Assembly (NCBI GenBank): GCA_018712345.1
Contig: DVHG01000010.1
Span: 248,001-312,000, forward strand
DNA length: 64,000 nucleotides
Origin: Candidatus Onthovicinus excrementipullorum
GTDB taxonomy: Bacteria; Bacillota; Clostridia; Oscillospirales; Acutalibacteraceae
Direction: 5' to 3'
The position numbers were made by a program, and so were the translations under genes. Each line of letters starts with the position of its first letter. The first letter of the stretch is position 1. A model generated the notes under the pieces. The model made no database searches. It was not told where the DNA came from and saw only the letters and a list, made by a program, of their open reading frames with translations. Below are positions 8,455-15,928 of this stretch, piece after piece.

Positions 8455-9144
8455 ATGAACAGTGAGATCGTACCATACCTGCTCGAACAGCTCGAATTTT
8501 TGGGCAGGCTCATCCTGGCCGGCGTCTGCGGCGGCCTGATCGGCTATGAGCGCAAAAACAGGATGAAGGTCGCCGGACCACGTACGCACTTCATCGTCTG
8601 TCTGGCCTCCTCGCTGATGATGATTATCTCCAAATACGGTTTTTTTGACCTGCTGACCTATGACGCGGACATTAAGCTCGATCCCTCCCGGCTGGCGGCG
8701 CAGATCGTCAGCGGCGTCGGCTTCCTGGGCGCGGGCATGATCTTCGTCCACCACCAGTCGGTCAATGGGCTGACCACGGCGGCAGGCGTGTGGGCCACGG
8801 CCGGCGTTGGGATGGCGATCGGCGCGGGGATGTACATCATGGGCATCTGCGCGACCGTTCTCATCATCCTGATTCAGATCCTGCTGCACAAAAAGTTCCG
8901 CATTTTCCGCAATGCGACGGCGGAGCACATCTATATCCACATGCGTGACAGCGGTGAGGCGATTACCGATCTGAAGCAGTGGTTCCATGACAACCGGATC
9001 GAAATTCTGAATTTTAAAACGGAAAATATCGACGAGGATGAGATCGACGTGGAGATCAACGCCCGTCTGCCCAAAGACTACAACCGCGAGGATCTGATGA
9101 ACCTCCACCGGGATGTGTCGGAGATTGAATCGATCGAAATATAA
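8455..9144 (+). CDS. MgtC/SapB family membrane protein
   Basis: A 229-residue protein with four to five N-terminal helices typical of MgtC (LGRLILAGVCGGLIGYERK, then VSGVGFLGAGMIF and GLTTAAGVWATAGVGMAIGAG) and a C-terminal cytoplasmic ACT-like domain. In pathogens MgtC modulates F-ATPase and adaptation to low Mg2+; in commensal Clostridia the role is undefined. Start is the ATG at 8455, preceded by AGGAGGCGATAAG. It has its own promoter and terminator, so it is monocistronic. Confidence 0.9.
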   Translation: MNSEIVPYLLEQLEFLGRLILAGVCGGLIGYERKNRMKVAGPRTHFIVCLASSLMMIISKYGFFDLLTYDADIKLDPSRLAAQIVSGVGFLGAGMIFVHHQSVNGLTTAAGVWATAGVGMAIGAGMYIMGICATVLIILIQILLHKKFRIFRNATAEHIYIHMRDSGEAITDLKQWFHDNRIEILNFKTENIDEDEIDVEINARLPKDYNREDLMNLHRDVSEIESIEI

Positions 9145-9150
9145 ATGGAG

Positions 9151-9180
9151 ACGCGGGCAGCGCAGACTGCCCGCGTTTTT
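9151..9180 (+). terminator. Terminator after the MgtC-like gene
   Basis: ACGCGGGCAG (9151-9160) pairs with CTGCCCGCGT (9167-9176), followed by a T run. Confidence 0.9.
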
Positions 9181-9198
9181 GGAAAGGACTGAATTTTC

Positions 9199-9675
9199 AT
9201 GCGGCGCAGGGAGCGCGAAGTGACCGACAGTGGAGTGATTGACCGGATCATCACCGGCTGTGACTGCTGCCGGATCGCCCTGTGCGATGGGGAGAATGCC
9301 CCATATATTGTGCCGGTGAGTTTTGGCTATGAGCACACGGCGGACGGCTGCTTTTTCTATTTTCACGGGGCCCGGGAGGGGCGCAAGCTGGAACTGATGG
9401 CCCGGAACCCGAATGTGGGCTTTGAGCTGGATTCTGATCACCGAATTGTCCGCGGCGGGCGGGCCTGCGATTATTCCACGCACTATTGCAGTGTGATCGG
9501 CACGGGTAGGCTGGAACGCGTTTCTGCGTACGCGGACAAGCTCCACGCACTCGACTGCATCATGGCACACTATGAGCCCGGCAGAAAATGGTCCTATGAC
9601 GAAAAAGCTGTCCATGCAACTGAGATTTTGCGCCTGACCGTTGGGGAGCTGAGCTGCAAGGCCTATGAATCGTAA
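9199..9675 (+). CDS. Pyridoxamine 5'-phosphate oxidase-fold (Nim-like) flavoprotein
   Basis: A 158-residue split-barrel FMN-binding protein. The pattern CRIALCDGENAPYIVPVSFGYE, then FYFHGAREGRKLELMARNPNVGFELD and YCSVIGTGRLERV, is that of the small PNPOx-like/NimA family common in anaerobes. Some relatives reduce nitroimidazoles; most are of unknown substrate. ATG start at 9199 follows GGAAAGGACTGAATTTTC. It lies between two good terminators and no separate promoter was seen, so it may depend on read-through from the gene before it. Confidence 0.85.
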   Translation: MRRREREVTDSGVIDRIITGCDCCRIALCDGENAPYIVPVSFGYEHTADGCFFYFHGAREGRKLELMARNPNVGFELDSDHRIVRGGRACDYSTHYCSVIGTGRLERVSAYADKLHALDCIMAHYEPGRKWSYDEKAVHATEILRLTVGELSCKAYES

Positions 9676-9686
9676 AAACATCGTTT

Positions 9687-9718
9687 AAAAGCGCCGTGGA
9701 TTTTCACGGCGCTTTTTT
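9687..9718 (+). terminator. Terminator after the flavoprotein gene
   Basis: GCGCCGTG (9691-9698) pairs with CACGGCGC (9705-9712), flanked by AAAA and six T residues. Confidence 0.92.
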
Positions 9719-9799
9719 GTGCATATGCTGATTTTGTATTGCCTTTCAAATTGTCAGATTGAGGCGAGTGCGCTGGTACTCATCCATACGATTATTTCC

Positions 9800-9881
9800 T
9801 TGCGGATGCGCTCGTGCAGCTCGAACCGGTTTTTCAGCCCGTCAGGTCGAGGGTGACAACTTTTTCTTTTTTGCTTGCCAT
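9800..9881 (-). pseudogene. Decayed fourth barstar copy
   Basis: The ATG at 9881 and its GGAGGG ribosome site are intact and the first 15 codons match the neighbouring barstars. Then a C is lost in the GGCTGCAAAAAC context, giving an immediate TGA (9834-9836). Homology continues out of frame to about 9800 (the LHERIR region) and then stops. The copy therefore has a frameshift and lacks its last two thirds. It is the outermost member of the array, the expected position for a decaying duplicate. Confidence 0.8.
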
Positions 9882-9894
9882 TGTGTTCCCTCCT

Positions 9895-10191
9895 CTATTG
9901 AATTTCAATGGTGATTTTATCATGATACTGCGCCCAATAATCTCGGAACCGGTATAAAATCTCATTGACCTTTTCCCGGTCTCGCTCAAGATCCTTCGGC
10001 AGGGTATCCTCCCCAATCACGATAATCCGCTGCGCGTCACAGTCACTCCAGATCAGATCCCAAAAAGCGTCCCAGTTTTTTCCGTAAAAGTCGGGGAAAT
10101 CAAAGGCGATGCGGATGCGCTCGTGCAGCTCGAGCCAGTTTTTGCAGCCCGTCAGGTCGAGGGTGACGACTTTTTCTTTTTTGCTTGCCAT
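9895..10191 (-). CDS. Barstar-family RNase inhibitor, copy 3
   Basis: A 98-residue barstar homologue. The helix-2 core FYGKNWDAFWDLI aligns with YYGENLDALWDCL of the Bacillus amyloliquefaciens inhibitor, keeping both acidic residues (Asp35 and Asp39 in barstar numbering) that plug the RNase active site. I chose the ATG at 10191 because the intergenic GGAGGGAACACA lies just before it, although the frame is open further upstream through copy 2. It differs from copy 2 mainly in the IWSDCDAQRII stretch and at Tyr/His in the RFRDYW helix. Spacing to copy 2 is 13 bases. Confidence 0.9.
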   Translation of the reverse strand: MASKKEKVVTLDLTGCKNWLELHERIRIAFDFPDFYGKNWDAFWDLIWSDCDAQRIIVIGEDTLPKDLERDREKVNEILYRFRDYWAQYHDKITIEIQ

Positions 10192-10204
10192 TGTGTTCCC
10201 TCCT

Positions 10205-10501
10205 CTATTGAATTTCGATGATGATTTTATCATGATACTGTGCCCAATGATCTCGGAATCGATATAAAATCTCGTTGACCTTTTCCCGGTCTCGCTCAAG
10301 GTCCTTCGGCAATGTATCCTCCCCAATCACGACAATTCGGTCTGCGTCGCATTCCGTCCGAATCAGATCCCAAAACGCGTCCCAGTTTTTTCCGTAAAAG
10401 TCGGGGAAGTCAAAGGCGATGCGGATGCGCTCGTGCAGTTCGAGCCAGTTTTTGCAGCCCGTCAGGTCGAGGGTGACGACTTTTTCTTTTTTGCGTGCCA
10501 T
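10205..10501 (-). CDS. Barstar-family RNase inhibitor, copy 2
   Basis: A 98-residue homologue with the same FYGKNWDAFWDLI core and both inhibitory aspartates. ATG at 10501 follows GAGGAGGAAACACA. It is near-identical to copies 1 and 3 through the first 45 residues and varies in the IRTECDADRIVVIG strand and the C-terminal helix (RFRDHWAQYHDK). The 13-base gaps and repeated ribosome sites show the units arose by tandem duplication of gene plus ribosome site. Confidence 0.9.
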   Translation of the reverse strand: MARKKEKVVTLDLTGCKNWLELHERIRIAFDFPDFYGKNWDAFWDLIRTECDADRIVVIGEDTLPKDLERDREKVNEILYRFRDHWAQYHDKIIIEIQ

Positions 10502-10514
10502 TGTGTTTCCTCCT

Positions 10515-10811
10515 CTATTGAATTTCAATGACGATTTTATCGCCGAACTGGATCATATGATCTCGGAACCGGTATAAAATCTCATTGACCTTTTCCCGGT
10601 CTCGCTCAAGAGCCTTTGGCAGGGTATCCTCCCCGATCACCACAATTCGGTCTGCGTCGCATTCCGTCCGAATCAGATCCCAGAAGGCGTCCCAATTCTT
10701 TCCGTAAAAGTCGGGAAAATCGAAAGCGGCTCGAATGCGCTTGTGCAGCTCAAGCCAGTTTTTGCAGCCCGTCAGGTCGAGAGTGACTACTTTTTCTTTT
10801 TTCTGATCCAT
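10515..10811 (-). CDS. Barstar-family RNase inhibitor, copy 1 (next to the RNase)
   Basis: A 98-residue homologue, the closest to the toxin gene. It keeps the FYGKNWDAFWDLI core but is the most divergent of the three at both ends (starts MDQKKEK; HKRIRAAF; RFRDHMIQFGDK). An upstream in-frame GTG at 10829 overlaps the RNase stop, but the ATG at 10811 has the better AGGAGGAAGATAAAA context and aligns with the other copies. Position and divergence make it the likely cognate inhibitor (inference). Confidence 0.9.
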   Translation of the reverse strand: MDQKKEKVVTLDLTGCKNWLELHKRIRAAFDFPDFYGKNWDAFWDLIRTECDADRIVVIGEDTLPKALERDREKVNEILYRFRDHMIQFGDKIVIEIQ

Positions 10812-10825
10812 TTTTATCTTCCTCC

Positions 10826-11419
10826 TCACAAAATTTCCAGAAAGGTTTCATAGTGGTCGTACGTCACAAAAATCAGCCCATCGTTGGACCAGAGCAGGCG
10901 GTGGCGGTTTCGCATTCCGCTGTAATAGTTGATGTCCGCCTCGTACCAGACGCGGCCTGGGGCCTCCGGAAGAAGGTGTCTGTCATTGCGATAAATCCCC
11001 CTGGTGATCATCTTCCCTGGCGCATATTTAGCTGGCGGCTTTCCATTCCGCCAGCCAAGTGTACGGATCTCCGCCTCAGTGATGTAATATGCCGGCAGCT
11101 CGTCGAACTGTTTGATCCACCAGTCCGCACCGTTTTTTCCATCCTTGGTGGCCGATCCGGCCTGCACGGCGTCCAGAGGCACCGTATCACACCGGCAATT
11201 CGGATGGGCCGGCGGGCGATCGACTGAGCGGCCGCCGATGCGTAAAATTTTTCCGTCGTTGTTCTGGCAGGTTTCGCACGTCCGTTCATCCAAATGGGCG
11301 GTCCACCTTTCCCATAGAACACTCTCCTGCGTGGGCGGGTCATAGGTATCCAGCTTCCCCTTGGCAATGACGTTTATTTCCGGGGGCAGGATGCGCCCGA
11401 AAAAGGTTTTGATATACAA
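10826..11419 (-). CDS. Barnase-like ribonuclease with N-terminal phage-head-like domain
   Basis: A 197-residue two-part protein. The C-terminal ~90 residues are barnase-like: LPAYYITEAE, GKMITRGIYRNDRHLLPEAPGR, WYEADINYYSGMRNRHRLL and YDHYETF. Expected catalytic residues are present as Glu160, Arg170, Arg174 and His189 (barnase Glu73, Arg83, Arg87, His102); the position of barnase Lys27 is Glu115. The N-terminal part has CETC and HPNCRC clusters (about 48-51 and 72-77) as in phage head morphogenesis (SPP1 gp7 / Mu F-like) proteins. No signal peptide is seen. The start is TTG at 11419 after AGGAGGAGACGGAGA. The stop abuts barstar copy 1. Confidence 0.85.
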   Translation of the reverse strand: MYIKTFFGRILPPEINVIAKGKLDTYDPPTQESVLWERWTAHLDERTCETCQNNDGKILRIGGRSVDRPPAHPNCRCDTVPLDAVQAGSATKDGKNGADWWIKQFDELPAYYITEAEIRTLGWRNGKPPAKYAPGKMITRGIYRNDRHLLPEAPGRVWYEADINYYSGMRNRHRLLWSNDGLIFVTYDHYETFLEIL

Positions 11420-11542
11420 TCTCCGTCTCCTCCTATCTGGCGGCCGCCAAAAGCGGCTCCACCAATAGGCCGAGCACAGGCCTTTTTTGCATATCAGACT
11501 GCAAAAAAAGGCAAAAATTTTTATGCGTGCGTCATAAGTGAT

Positions 11543-11577
11543 AAAAAAACGGCTCCCATTCCACAGAATGGGAGCCG
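11543..11577 (-). terminator. Terminator of rplU-prp-rpmA
   Basis: An 11-bp perfect stem (11550-11560 with 11567-11577, CGGCTCCCATT and its complement) is followed on the minus strand by seven T residues (11549-11543). Confidence 0.95.
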
Positions 11578-11590
11578 CTCCGTTACAGCC

Positions 11591-11875
11591 TTACTGCTCG
11601 ACAGCGTATACGCTGACCTTTTTGCGGTCCTTGCCCATGCGCTCGAACTTGACGGTGCCGTCAATCAGCGCAAAGAGCGTATCGTCACTGCCCTTGCCGA
11701 CGTTGTTGCCGGGGTGGATGTGCGTGCCGCGCTGGCGGACAAGAATGTTGCCGGCGAGGACGAACTGGCCGTCAGCACGCTTTGCACCCAGGCGCTTTGC
11801 CTCAGAGTCGCGGCCGTTGCGGGTGGAACCCATTCCCTTTTTATGGGCAAACAGCTGAAGATTGATTTTAAGCAT
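11591..11875 (-). CDS. rpmA: 50S ribosomal protein L27
   Basis: A 94-residue L27. It starts with the Firmicutes-specific extension ([10 protein letters not shown] before HKKG) that must be cut off by the Prp protease before L27 can reach the peptidyl-transferase centre. The body is canonical ([18 protein letters not shown], then [11 protein letters not shown]). Its start overlaps the end of prp by 8 bases. The usual downstream partner obgE is not here; the next gene toward the left is the RNase toxin. Confidence 0.97.
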   Translation of the reverse strand: MLKINLQLFAHKKGMGSTRNGRDSEAKRLGAKRADGQFVLAGNILVRQRGTHIHPGNNVGKGSDDTLFALIDGTVKFERMGKDRKKVSVYAVEQ

Positions 11876-12200
11876 TTTCTACACCTCTTAAATTAACAGC
11901 AATATGATTCGGATAATCGGTCGCCAGCTGCGTCAGATGCAGCCGGAACCCTTTCAGGATATCCTGTGCCCGGTCGATCTCACCGGGCTCGCGGAGCAGT
12001 ACGCACATGCATCCCTCATCCAAAAGGAGCTGCGGCTCAAGGGAGAGGATCTCCGTAAGCGTGTTGGCCGTCATATAGGCCGCGGAGGAGACCGCCGCAC
12101 AGACGATATCCTCGCCGGCTTCCGCAAACATCGAGTGGCCGGATACGGAAAACCCGGTCACCCGGTCCCCGTCCTGTACGTAAAATTCCGCCTGGATCAT
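11868..12200 (-). CDS. prp: Ribosomal-processing cysteine protease Prp
   Basis: A 110-residue cysteine protease that removes the N-terminal extension of L27. The catalytic pair is visible as His22 (SGHS) and Cys34 (DIVCAAVS), the same numbering as in the studied Staphylococcus aureus enzyme. Encoded between rplU and rpmA, its conserved place in Firmicutes, with 6 bases after rplU and an 8-base overlap into rpmA. Its presence together with the extended L27 makes the processing route complete here. Confidence 0.95.
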   Translation of the reverse strand: MIQAEFYVQDGDRVTGFSVSGHSMFAEAGEDIVCAAVSSAAYMTANTLTEILSLEPQLLLDEGCMCVLLREPGEIDRAQDILKGFRLHLTQLATDYPNHIAVNLRGVENA

Positions 12201-12206
12201 GGGAAA

Positions 12207-12521
12207 TCAGCCCTTGTTGATCGCTGTGATCTCTACTTTGGTATACGGCTGCCTGTGGCCCATCTTGCGCTTCTCGTTCTTTTTGGGCTTGTAGGTGAAA
12301 ACCGTGATCTTCTTGGCCTTGCCGTTCTTGACGACCTTGGCGGCGACGGATGCGCCTGCAACATAGGGATCGCCCATCTTGAAGGAGCGGCCGGTGTGGA
12401 GGGCAACGATCTTGTCAAACGTGACGGTTGCATCCTGCTCGGCGTCGAGCTTCTCGATGTAGAGAACATCGCCCTTTTCGACCTTATACTGCTTGCCGCC
12501 GGTCTCAATAATTGCGTACAT
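12207..12521 (-). CDS. rplU: 50S ribosomal protein L21
   Basis: A 104-residue L21 of normal length, binding 23S rRNA in the large subunit. It starts [18 protein letters not shown] and ends with the [15 protein letters not shown] motif. First gene of rplU-prp-rpmA, with a strong promoter about 90 bases upstream and a short, potentially regulatory leader. Confidence 0.97.
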   Translation of the reverse strand: MYAIIETGGKQYKVEKGDVLYIEKLDAEQDATVTFDKIVALHTGRSFKMGDPYVAGASVAAKVVKNGKAKKITVFTYKPKKNEKRKMGHRQPYTKVEITAINKG

Positions 12522-12603
12522 AAATGGTACCTACCTCTTAATAAGTCTCGCTATTGCGCGGGCGGGATCGGGGATCCGCTTGCAAAAGCCCGGAATAAGC
12601 GGC
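12522..12603 (-). ncRNA. Possible L21-type leader of the rplU operon
   Basis: The transcript from the promoter at 12610-12638 would have a leader of about 80 bases before rplU, with complementary GCCGCTT / AAGCGGA elements able to pair. In Firmicutes a small r-protein leader (L21 leader) is described at this place. I infer it from position and pairing only. Confidence 0.4.
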
Positions 12604-12609
12604 CTAACG

Positions 12610-12638
12610 ATTATATCACAACACAGCGGCCCTGTCAA
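12610..12638 (-). promoter_or_regulatory. Promoter of rplU-prp-rpmA
   Basis: Perfect TTGACA (12638-12633) and perfect TATAAT (12615-12610) with a 17-base spacer on the minus strand, as expected for a highly expressed ribosomal operon. Confidence 0.95.
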
Positions 12639-12666
12639 CATGAAAGCGGCGCAAACGCGAGAAATC

Positions 12667-12695
12667 TTGAGTTTTTAGGCGGCGGAGTATATAAT
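12667..12695 (+). promoter_or_regulatory. Promoter of the transglutaminase-like gene
   Basis: TTGAGT (12667-12672) and TATAAT (12690-12695) have a 17-base spacer. They lie 33 bases before the GTG start and are divergent from the rplU promoter. Confidence 0.8.
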
Positions 12696-12728
12696 GGAAT
12701 CAGGGAATCTAAGAAGGGGGAGAGCATA

Positions 12729-13874
12729 GTGAAAAAACTTACCCGTAATCAAAAAATCGCGATTGGTGCAGCTGCGGCTGTAATCATCGCGGCCGCGGCT
12801 GCGACGGCGATATTTTTTGCGGTGCGTGCCGGGGAGCAGAAAAAGATTGAGGCTGATATTCCCGCCGCTTCCGCGTATGCGCAGGCGGTTGAATATGGAA
12901 CCGAGATGACGTTCGACGAGCTGTGTGCCCTCATGCCGGCGTCCGCCCGCGGCGGTGTGATTACGCAGATTTCCGTCAATGGCCAGCCGGTCACGGCGGA
13001 CGGCGCATACCGTCCGGAGGCCGTGGGGGAGCTGAAGATTACGTATACTTATGATTACAGCGGAAAATCCATAGAACGCGTGCTCACGCTCCAAATTGAG
13101 GATACGCAGGGCCCGGTCTTCACCGGGATCCAGGACAGGGAGAGTACAGCCGGCGATGAGGTGGATCTGAAGGCAGGTATCACGGCGGAGGATCCGGTGG
13201 ACGGCGCGCTGGAGTTTACTGTGGAAAGCGCGGATTTTGACGCAAACACCCCCGGAACTTATACCATGACGGTTCGGGCTCAGGATGCCAATGGAAACGC
13301 AGCGGAGCAGACCTTCACCTGGACTGTAAAAGAAAAGGTGCAGGCATCATCTCCATCCGGCGGCAGCGGCTCTTCAAGCGGCGCTGGATCCTCCGGTGGC
13401 GCCGGCTCTTCGGGTAATTCGGGGTCCACGGGTTCCGCCAAGTCCCAGCGCGAGGCCGAGGCGCGTGCGGAGGCCCGGCGCGTGGTGGCCCAGATCATTA
13501 CGCCCGGTATGAGCGATCTGGAAAAGACACGCGCTATCCATGACTATATTTATTCCAATGTCTCTCAGCAGATGGACCAGTCCAATGAGGCGTATGCCAA
13601 AAATTTTGGGAATGAAGCCTATGCCGCACTGATCCTCAAAAAGGCTGCCTGCTCCGGCGTCTGTAAAGCGATCACCATGATGTGTGAGGCGGCCGGTCTG
13701 CAGTGCCAGCATATCAACCCCAACACCTGGGGCCACCAGTGGAACAAGGTGCTGGTAGACGGCCAGTGGATCGTCGTGGACGGGCAGCTCCCGTGGGAGC
13801 TCTGCGGCGGGACAACGCACCCGGTTGAGGGATATGAAGGGGGCGACGGCATCGTCGTTGTTATGCCGGGATAA
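12729..13874 (+). CDS. Membrane-anchored protein with Ig-like and transglutaminase-like domains
   Basis: A 381-residue surface protein. A basic N-terminus and one Ala-rich helix (about 9-30) act as signal anchor. An extracellular Ig/cadherin-like domain follows (DTQGPVFTGI through DANGNAAEQTFTWTV), then a Gly/Ser-rich linker, then a transglutaminase-like domain with the Cys-His-Asp arrangement (ACSGVCKA, GHQWNKV, WIVVDG). Such domains can be proteases, cross-linking enzymes or inactive binders. Start is GTG at 12729, after GGGGGAGAGCATA; the open frame continues far upstream but that part lies over rplU and prp in antisense. It has its own promoter. Confidence 0.85.
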   Translation: MKKLTRNQKIAIGAAAAVIIAAAAATAIFFAVRAGEQKKIEADIPAASAYAQAVEYGTEMTFDELCALMPASARGGVITQISVNGQPVTADGAYRPEAVGELKITYTYDYSGKSIERVLTLQIEDTQGPVFTGIQDRESTAGDEVDLKAGITAEDPVDGALEFTVESADFDANTPGTYTMTVRAQDANGNAAEQTFTWTVKEKVQASSPSGGSGSSSGAGSSGGAGSSGNSGSTGSAKSQREAEARAEARRVVAQIITPGMSDLEKTRAIHDYIYSNVSQQMDQSNEAYAKNFGNEAYAALILKKAACSGVCKAITMMCEAAGLQCQHINPNTWGHQWNKVLVDGQWIVVDGQLPWELCGGTTHPVEGYEGGDGIVVVMPG

Positions 13875-14196
13875 AGAAGGCCTTGCAAAAACCTCTGTGC
13901 GTAAAGGTTTGGTTCATGCGAAAAAACACCTGACCGTACAAATCAGATCGGACAGGGGCGGCGGTATACCCCAAATCCAAGGCCGCACAGGCTATTCAAG
14001 CCTTCCCCTCAAGGGGAAGGTGGACCGTCTACACCCGCAAAAAATTGATAGCGAGAGCGAACCGCCGCGAGGGCGTTTACAACCGAGCAGGTGAGCCGAG
14101 CGAGATTTTTTGCGGAGAGGAGGAGCGACGGAATGAGGGAGGAATGGCGTTGCGTTGGAACGTCGTTCCGAACGATATGCAGTCCGCGACGACGAG

Positions 14197-14340
14197 GATG
14201 AGGTGGTTCCTGCGGCTTATACCGAGTTCCTGTAATCCGCTGGTTTTTCCACCTCATCAGTCTCACTTCGTTCGACAGCTCCTGCTCCGCAGGCGGGACC
14301 CTTTTGTCTGCTTCGCAGACATTTCCCCTAACAGGGGAAA
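14197..14340 (+). repeat. Dispersed intergenic repeat, copy A1
   Basis: It begins GATGAGGTGGTTCC and contains CCACCTCATCAGTC and CTCCGCAGGCGGGACC, ending at AACAGGGGAA. It is about 85-90 percent identical by eye to copy A2. Internal complementarity (AGGTGG with CCACCT, and GTCTGCTTCGCAGAC) gives a branched hairpin structure. Confidence 0.85.
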
Positions 14341-14422
14341 CGCCCTCAAGGGGAAGCTAATATTCATTTGTACAGGCCTTTATAAGCCTTCCCCTTGAGG
14401 GGAAGGGGGACCGCTTGCGGTG

Positions 14423-14561
14423 GATGAGGTGGTTCCTGCGGCTTATACCAAGTTCCTGTGATCCGCTGGCTTTCCACCTCATCAGTCTCACTTCGTTCGA
14501 CAGCTCCTGCTCCGCAGGCGGGACCCTTTTGTCCGCTCCACGGACATTTCCCTGACAGGGA
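14423..14561 (+). repeat. Dispersed intergenic repeat, copy A2
   Basis: Same orientation and same internal segments as copy A1, with small changes (for example GTCCGCTCCACGGAC instead of GTCTGCTTCGCAGAC). The changed hairpin keeps its pairing apart from one base, so the stem may be maintained. Confidence 0.85.
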
Positions 14562-14589
14562 GCCCGAAATATACTTTATCGGCAAGATA

Positions 14590-14622
14590 AAACCGGCGGC
14601 AGATACATTCTGCCGCCGGTTT
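14590..14622 (-). terminator. Terminator after mgsA
   Basis: ACCGGCGGCAGA (from 14592) pairs with TCTGCCGCCGGT (to 14620) around a short loop. On the minus strand it is followed by TTTTATCTT. Confidence 0.85.
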
Positions 14623-14661
14623 GCTGTTTATCAAGGGATTCCGCCCTGCGGCGGAGCAGCT

Positions 14662-15063
14662 TTATTTGGGATTGACGATATCGCGCCAGTCGAGATCGCC
14701 CCGGTCCAGGCTATGGATCAGGCATTCGGCCGTGGCCATATTGGTGGCGACGGGGATGTTGTGTACGTCGCACAGGCGGAGCAGGTTCGCGTCGTCCGGC
14801 TCATTCGGCTTGGGGTTGAGCGGATCACGGAAAAACAGGAGGAGGTCGATCTCATTATAGGAAATGCGTGCGGCGATCTGCTGATCTCCGCCCTGGGCGC
14901 CGCTGAGGAATTTCTGGATTTCAAGGCCTGTCGCATCCGCGACGAGTTTGCCGGTAGTTCCGGTTGCGCAGAGTGTATGTCTGGAAAGGGTTCCGCAATA
15001 GGCGATGCAGAACTGAACCATCAGTTCTTTTTTGGAATCGTGCGCGATGAGTGCTATATTCAT
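14662..15063 (-). CDS. mgsA: Methylglyoxal synthase
   Basis: A 133-residue enzyme that turns dihydroxyacetone phosphate into methylglyoxal plus phosphate, a bypass of lower glycolysis. Signature segments are [12 protein letters not shown] near the N-terminus, [23 protein letters not shown] (phosphate-binding glycines) and [14 protein letters not shown] with the catalytic Asp. Length is standard. It follows the MinD-like gene by 62 bases on the same strand, so the two are probably one unit. Confidence 0.95.
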   Translation of the reverse strand: MNIALIAHDSKKELMVQFCIAYCGTLSRHTLCATGTTGKLVADATGLEIQKFLSGAQGGDQQIAARISYNEIDLLLFFRDPLNPKPNEPDDANLLRLCDVHNIPVATNMATAECLIHSLDRGDLDWRDIVNPK

Positions 15064-15125
15064 TAACCCAACTCCTTTACGGTTGATTTTTCATAGATAA
15101 ATCGACAGTATTACAATTCATTCTA

Positions 15126-15875
15126 TCAGTTATTTCCGAATTTTTCAAGATGTTTCAGTGGAATTTCTTCCCCCAAAATGCGTCCGGCCATGCGGTCCGC
15201 GGCCTGGAAGGCCTCCGTTCGGGTGAAGGGGAGACCGTTGCTGGCGCACAGGAAGAATTCACGGTCCTCCGGGATGACCCCGATCAAACGCGCAGCGCAC
15301 AGATCAATCATCTCATCCAGATTCAGGGCATAGCCGCGCCGTACCGTGCGCGCGCTGAAGCGGTTGGCGGCCAAGCGTACCGTGGGCACGGCGAGCCGGG
15401 CCAGTTCCACGGCGCATTCCCCGGCGGCGGAGGCGCTGATACGGTCCGGTGTGGCCACAATGACGGCCGCCGTCGCCGCGCAGACGGACAGCTCTATGTT
15501 CTTCCCCAGGCCGGATGGGGCGTCCAGCAGAATGAAGTCATACTGAGGTGCGCATCCTGCCAGCATTTGACGGAAACGATCCGGTGTAAAAGCAGAGGCC
15601 GGTCTGAGCGGGGCGGGGAGGATATCGGCGCCGCGTGCGCTGCGCACTGCGGACGGCAGGGTGCAGCGCTCCTCCAGAACATCTCCCCAGTTGTAAACGA
15701 CGCTGTCCCCAATCCCAAAGAGGGCTTCCAGGCTCTTCAGGCCGATATCCATATCCAGGATCAGGACCCTTTTGCCGCGTGCGGCCAGCGCACAGGCAAT
15801 AGCGGACGCCACAGAGGACTTGCCGACGCCGCCCTTTCCGGATACGAATGAGAGTATCTGTGCGATGTCCGCCAC
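15126..15875 (-). CDS. MinD/ParA-like P-loop ATPase
   Basis: About 249 residues. The deviant Walker A KGGVGKSS follows the N-terminal SFVSGK strand; switch segments LDMDIGLKSLEALFG and DFILLDAPSGLG match the MinD family that positions the division septum. The C-terminus (LKHLEKFGNN) lacks an obvious amphipathic membrane-targeting helix and no minC or minE is next to it, so a FlhG-like or other positioning role is possible. The start is uncertain: GTG at 15875 has GGACGGA before it, while an upstream in-frame TTG (15923) would lie on top of the putative transcription start. Confidence 0.75.
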   Translation of the reverse strand: MADIAQILSFVSGKGGVGKSSVASAIACALAARGKRVLILDMDIGLKSLEALFGIGDSVVYNWGDVLEERCTLPSAVRSARGADILPAPLRPASAFTPDRFRQMLAGCAPQYDFILLDAPSGLGKNIELSVCAATAAVIVATPDRISASAAGECAVELARLAVPTVRLAANRFSARTVRRGYALNLDEMIDLCAARLIGVIPEDREFFLCASNGLPFTRTEAFQAADRMAGRILGEEIPLKHLEKFGNN

Positions 15876-15928
15876 CTCCGTCCCGCGCTGATGATTTGTG
15901 TCGATTAAAAGACACCCACACAAATCCT

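Larger units (their letters stand above)
9800..10811 (-). repeat. Tandem array of barstar genes, unit about 310 bp
   Basis: Four head-to-tail units, each an RBS plus barstar gene, start at 10811, 10501, 10191 and 9881, that is every 310 bases exactly. Three are intact and the last is broken. The regular period and near-identical 5' halves point to recent unequal crossing-over. Confidence 0.92.
13875..14661. other. Non-coding, repeat-rich intergenic region of about 790 bp
   Basis: No credible gene is present. The region is a patchwork of GC-rich dispersed repeats: two copies of a ~140-bp element (14197-14340 and 14423-14561) and two copies of an 20-base palindrome with arms CCTTCCCCT/AGGGGAAGG (14001-14020 and 14387-14406, with inverted centre). 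A related but opposite-oriented fragment is at 62192-62274. The left part (about 13900-14160) has an unexplained Arg/Ser-type low-complexity character in all frames. Confidence 0.75.

Noticed and set aside
11904-12728. N-terminal extension of the transglutaminase-like frame
   Set aside because: This part is antisense to prp and rplU; the GTG at 12729 has a ribosome site, a promoter and a signal anchor directly after it.
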